Source: DATKWS01 sp035529435 (lineage in GTDB: Bacteria > Krumholzibacteriota > Krumholzibacteriia > Krumholzibacteriales > Krumholzibacteriaceae). Taken from it: a stretch of 24,329 nt of DNA. The notes under the pieces were generated by a model that saw only the letters and a list, made by a program, of their open reading frames with translations, was not told the origin of the DNA and searched no databases. Shown piece by piece: positions 22,677-24,329 of the stretch. The first letter of the stretch is position 1. Each line of letters opens with the position of its first letter. The translations under genes were made by a program, and so were the position numbers. The stretch spans positions 1 to 24,329 of the forward strand of contig DATKWS010000016.1 of assembly GCA_035529435.1 (NCBI GenBank), given 5' to 3'.

Positions 22677-23597
22677 GTGGTGCTTTCCGTGAAGAGACTG
22701 GTGCAGGGTCTCAGGAAAACCAAGGAGCGCCTTCTGAATCCGTTGCGGGCGATGCTGGCGTCCCGCGATCTGGACGATACGGTGATCGATGATATCGAAG
22801 GATTGCTCTTCTCCGCCGATCTCGGTGTCGATGCGACCGAGCGTATCATCGGGCGCCTGCGGGCGCGGGCCGGTGAGGGAGCGGGGAACGGCGAGGAATA
22901 TCTCAGGCTCGTTGCCGACGAGATCCTCGCGGTCATCGATGACGTGCCGGTTCCGTACCACCCTGAGGGCCACCCCCGCGTGATCGTCGTCGTGGGAGTC
23001 AACGGCGTCGGAAAAACATCGACGATCGGCAAGCTTGCGCACCGTTTCAGGATGGAGGGCGGATCGGTACTGCTGGCGGCCTGTGACACGTTCAGGGCCG
23101 CCGCGAACGAGCAACTCGAGCTGTGGGCGCAGCGGGCCGGTGTACCGATCATCCGGCAACGGGCGGGCGCCGACCCGGCGGCCGTCGCCTTCGATGCGGT
23201 TCACTCGGCGCGTTCGAAGGGTATCGACACCGTGATCGTCGATACCGCCGGCCGCCTACATACCAAGACAAACCTCATGGAGGAGCTCAAGAAGATCTTC
23301 CGCGTCCTCTCGACACGGATCGAGGGGATCGCGCTCGAGGCCTGGCTGGTCATCGACGCCAACCTCGGGCAGAACAGTCTCAGGCAGGCGGAGGCGTTTG
23401 TCGATGCGCTTCCGATCACGGGCCTCGTTCTGACCAAGATGGACAGCACGGCCAAGGGGGGGGCGGTGATTCCGATCCAGCAGCAGTTGCGCGTGCCGGT
23501 GCTGTATGTCGGTCTCGGCGAGGGAATAGACGATATCGAACCATTCGATCACCGGATATTCGTATCGGCGATCGTCGGGGAGCCGCAGGCGCCGTGA
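22677..23597 (+). CDS. ftsY: Signal recognition particle receptor FtsY
   Basis: The 306-residue SRP-type GTPase docks SRP-ribosome complexes at the inner membrane. An N domain (about residues 5-95, with LASRDLDDTVIDDIEGLLFSAD abridged) precedes the G domain: G1 GVNGVGKTSTIGKLA near residue 108, AACDTFRAAANEQLELW, RQRAGADPAAVAFDAV, G3 DTAGRLHTK, G4 TKMDSTAKGG and the closing GLGEGIDDIEPFD. It lacks the long acidic A domain of the E. coli protein, as many FtsY proteins do. In-frame GTG codons at 22677, 22680 and 22689 compete; GGTGG at 22676-22680 would favour 22689. It starts directly after smc. No clear intrinsic terminator follows. Confidence 0.96.
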   Translation: MVLSVKRLVQGLRKTKERLLNPLRAMLASRDLDDTVIDDIEGLLFSADLGVDATERIIGRLRARAGEGAGNGEEYLRLVADEILAVIDDVPVPYHPEGHPRVIVVVGVNGVGKTSTIGKLAHRFRMEGGSVLLAACDTFRAAANEQLELWAQRAGVPIIRQRAGADPAAVAFDAVHSARSKGIDTVIVDTAGRLHTKTNLMEELKKIFRVLSTRIEGIALEAWLVIDANLGQNSLRQAEAFVDALPITGLVLTKMDSTAKGGAVIPIQQQLRVPVLYVGLGEGIDDIEPFDHRIFVSAIVGEPQAP

Positions 23598-24068
23598 GTC
23601 GATACGCCTTGAAGAAATGCCGTGAAGGAACGCCTCGAAGGGGCGCTTGAAGGATTTACCGCCTTCCCTAATAGCACGGAATTCAAAGCCGGATCCGATT
23701 CGCGCCTCATACGTATAGCTCAGTTTCAGCCCGCAATTGTATGCTGAGAAAAGGTTAGGATTTATAATTAGTAAAACCGGCCGCGCAAGTTTTTTAACAA
23801 AAAATTAAAAAATATTTTCTCATTCCACGATTTTTCGTGATTATTTCTTGACAGCTATTTCAGCCCTTTTTTCGGCCATGCGGCAATCCTGTTTTAAACA
23901 TGCTTCAGCAGCTTAACGTAACTTCACAGTCCGCATTTCCCGGGTAGAGTAGACATTTTTCATAGAATGCCATGCGATCGTGTCTCTCCCGCGCTCTCAC
24001 GAGGCGAAAAAACCGTATGGTATACTATCCATGGTTGCGCGGTAGGGGGGGGTGACGGGAGGTGTGCG
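23598..24068. other. Non-coding, AT-rich island between ftsY and the HNH-like gene
   Basis: No credible gene is seen in these 471 bases. Near its start CGCCTC-GAA-GGGGCG (23631-23645) can form a hairpin without a T-tract. From about 23750 to 23860 the base composition turns strongly AT-rich (runs of T, A and TTAAAAAATA), unlike the rest of the window. It holds a perfect TATAAT (23763-23768) without a good -35 and a small hairpin CACGA-TTTT-TCGTG (23826-23839) followed by a T-rich stretch. These could bound a small RNA or mark a horizontally acquired junction, but neither is shown. The last part leads into the promoter of the next gene. Confidence 0.6.
24018..24026 (+). promoter_or_regulatory. 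Extended -10 promoter candidate for the HNH-like gene
   Basis: TGG (24018-24020) directly before TATACT (24021-24026) is an extended -10 element. The sequence 17 bases upstream (CACGAG) is a poor -35. The predicted start near 24033 leaves about 36 bases before ATG 24069. Confidence 0.45.
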
Positions 24069-24329
24069 ATGAGCAAGTCGGCTCGAAAGAACTCATGGGA
24101 CAATTCCACTCGCGGGGATTCGCGAAAAACCCCGGATCCCGCCGGATCGCTGAAGAAGCTCTCCGACAACGATCTGCTCAAACGACTCAAAACATACCGC
24201 GGAGCGGAGCGAGCGGTGCTGCTCAAGATTCTCGGGTGCATCAACGAAGTCGAACGGCGCCGGCTCTATGTCCCCCGCGGATACGCCTCGCTCTACGAGT
24301 TCTGCATGGATTTTCTGGAATACTCCCGC
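24069..24329 (+). CDS. HNH endonuclease-like protein, N-terminal part (runs off the window)
   Basis: The first 87 residues of a gene cut by the window end. After a polar, basic leader comes SLKKLSDNDLLKRLKTYRGAERA (abridged), then LLKILGCINEVERRRLYVPRGYASLYEFCMDFLEYS. From memory this LS-x-x-x-LL-x-x-L ... ER ... L-x-x-I-x-EV-x-x-RRLY-x-x-x-GY-x-SL-x-x-FC pattern is the N-terminal region of HNH endonuclease proteins that are often multi-copy in Myxococcota and related bacteria. The HNH motif itself would be in the missing part, so the nuclease call rests on the N-terminus only. ATG 24069 follows GGGAGG. The gene stands apart from ftsY behind an AT-rich gap. Confidence 0.6.
   Translation, partial: MSKSARKNSWDNSTRGDSRKTPDPAGSLKKLSDNDLLKRLKTYRGAERAVLLKILGCINEVERRRLYVPRGYASLYEFCMDFLEYSR

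Noticed and set aside
23713..23723. tRNA-like string GTATAGCTCAG
   Set aside because: No acceptor, anticodon or T arm can be built around it; chance or a very old remnant.
23848..23853. TTGACA as a -35 element
   Set aside because: At 16-18 bases downstream there is no acceptable -10 (TTCGGC region).
1..24329. CRISPR arrays, insertion sequences, prophage or in-frame TGA selenoprotein genes
   Set aside because: No regularly spaced repeats, transposase motifs or terminal inverted repeats were seen, and no gene needed a TGA read as selenocysteine to reach its family length.

Overview
The window looks like a stretch of chromosome from a GC-rich (about 60%), Gram-negative, probably uncultivated bacterium. 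The Gram-negative reading rests on an O-antigen ligase-like protein, a TonB-type protein and lipoprotein signal peptides. The run ispE-spoVG-tRNA-Gln-prs-rplY-pth-rpsF-rpsR-rplI resembles Deltaproteobacteria and FCB-group candidate phyla (Latescibacterota, Krumholzibacteriota and relatives). That placement is inference from gene order and composition only.

Layout. 1-2730: the end of a surface-polysaccharide region, with an O-antigen ligase-like C-terminus, a racemase pseudogene remnant, a UbiA-family prenyltransferase and a DUF362 protein. 2786-7617: housekeeping genes for isoprenoid synthesis (ispE), SpoVG, tRNA-Gln(TTG), PRPP synthetase, L25, peptidyl-tRNA hydrolase, then S6, S18 and L9 behind their own promoter and a structured leader. 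7707-11067: mannose-1-phosphate guanylyltransferase, a PpiC-TPR lipoprotein, a bifunctional-nuclease-family protein and a gamma-carbonic-anhydrase-like protein. 11075-15882: an envelope block with a TPR/periplasmic-binding lipoprotein on +, then a TonB-like protein and a two-domain amidase on -. 16097-23597: selA, a membrane SPOR protein with a degenerate ParA/MinD-like domain, smc and ftsY. 23598-24068 is an AT-rich non-coding island. From 24069 an HNH-endonuclease-like gene starts and runs off the end.

How the parts fit. prs, pth, rplY, rpsF, rpsR, rplI and tRNA-Gln serve translation and nucleotide supply. The polysaccharide genes, manC, the PPIase lipoprotein, the LpoA-like lipoprotein, the TonB-like protein and the amidase point to envelope construction. 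The SPOR protein lies between selA and smc-ftsY and may link peptidoglycan or septum recognition to chromosome segregation.

The most interesting points are the pseudo-ATPase-TM-SPOR protein beside smc; the amidase with a second, metal-site-deficient amidase domain; an intrinsic terminator after tRNA-Gln whose T-tract abuts the prs ribosome binding site; an rpsF leader that folds like the S6:S18 autoregulatory motif and captures the ribosome binding site; and a recurring TTGAN-17-TGG-TA promoter form. No CRISPR array, insertion sequence or obvious phage was seen.
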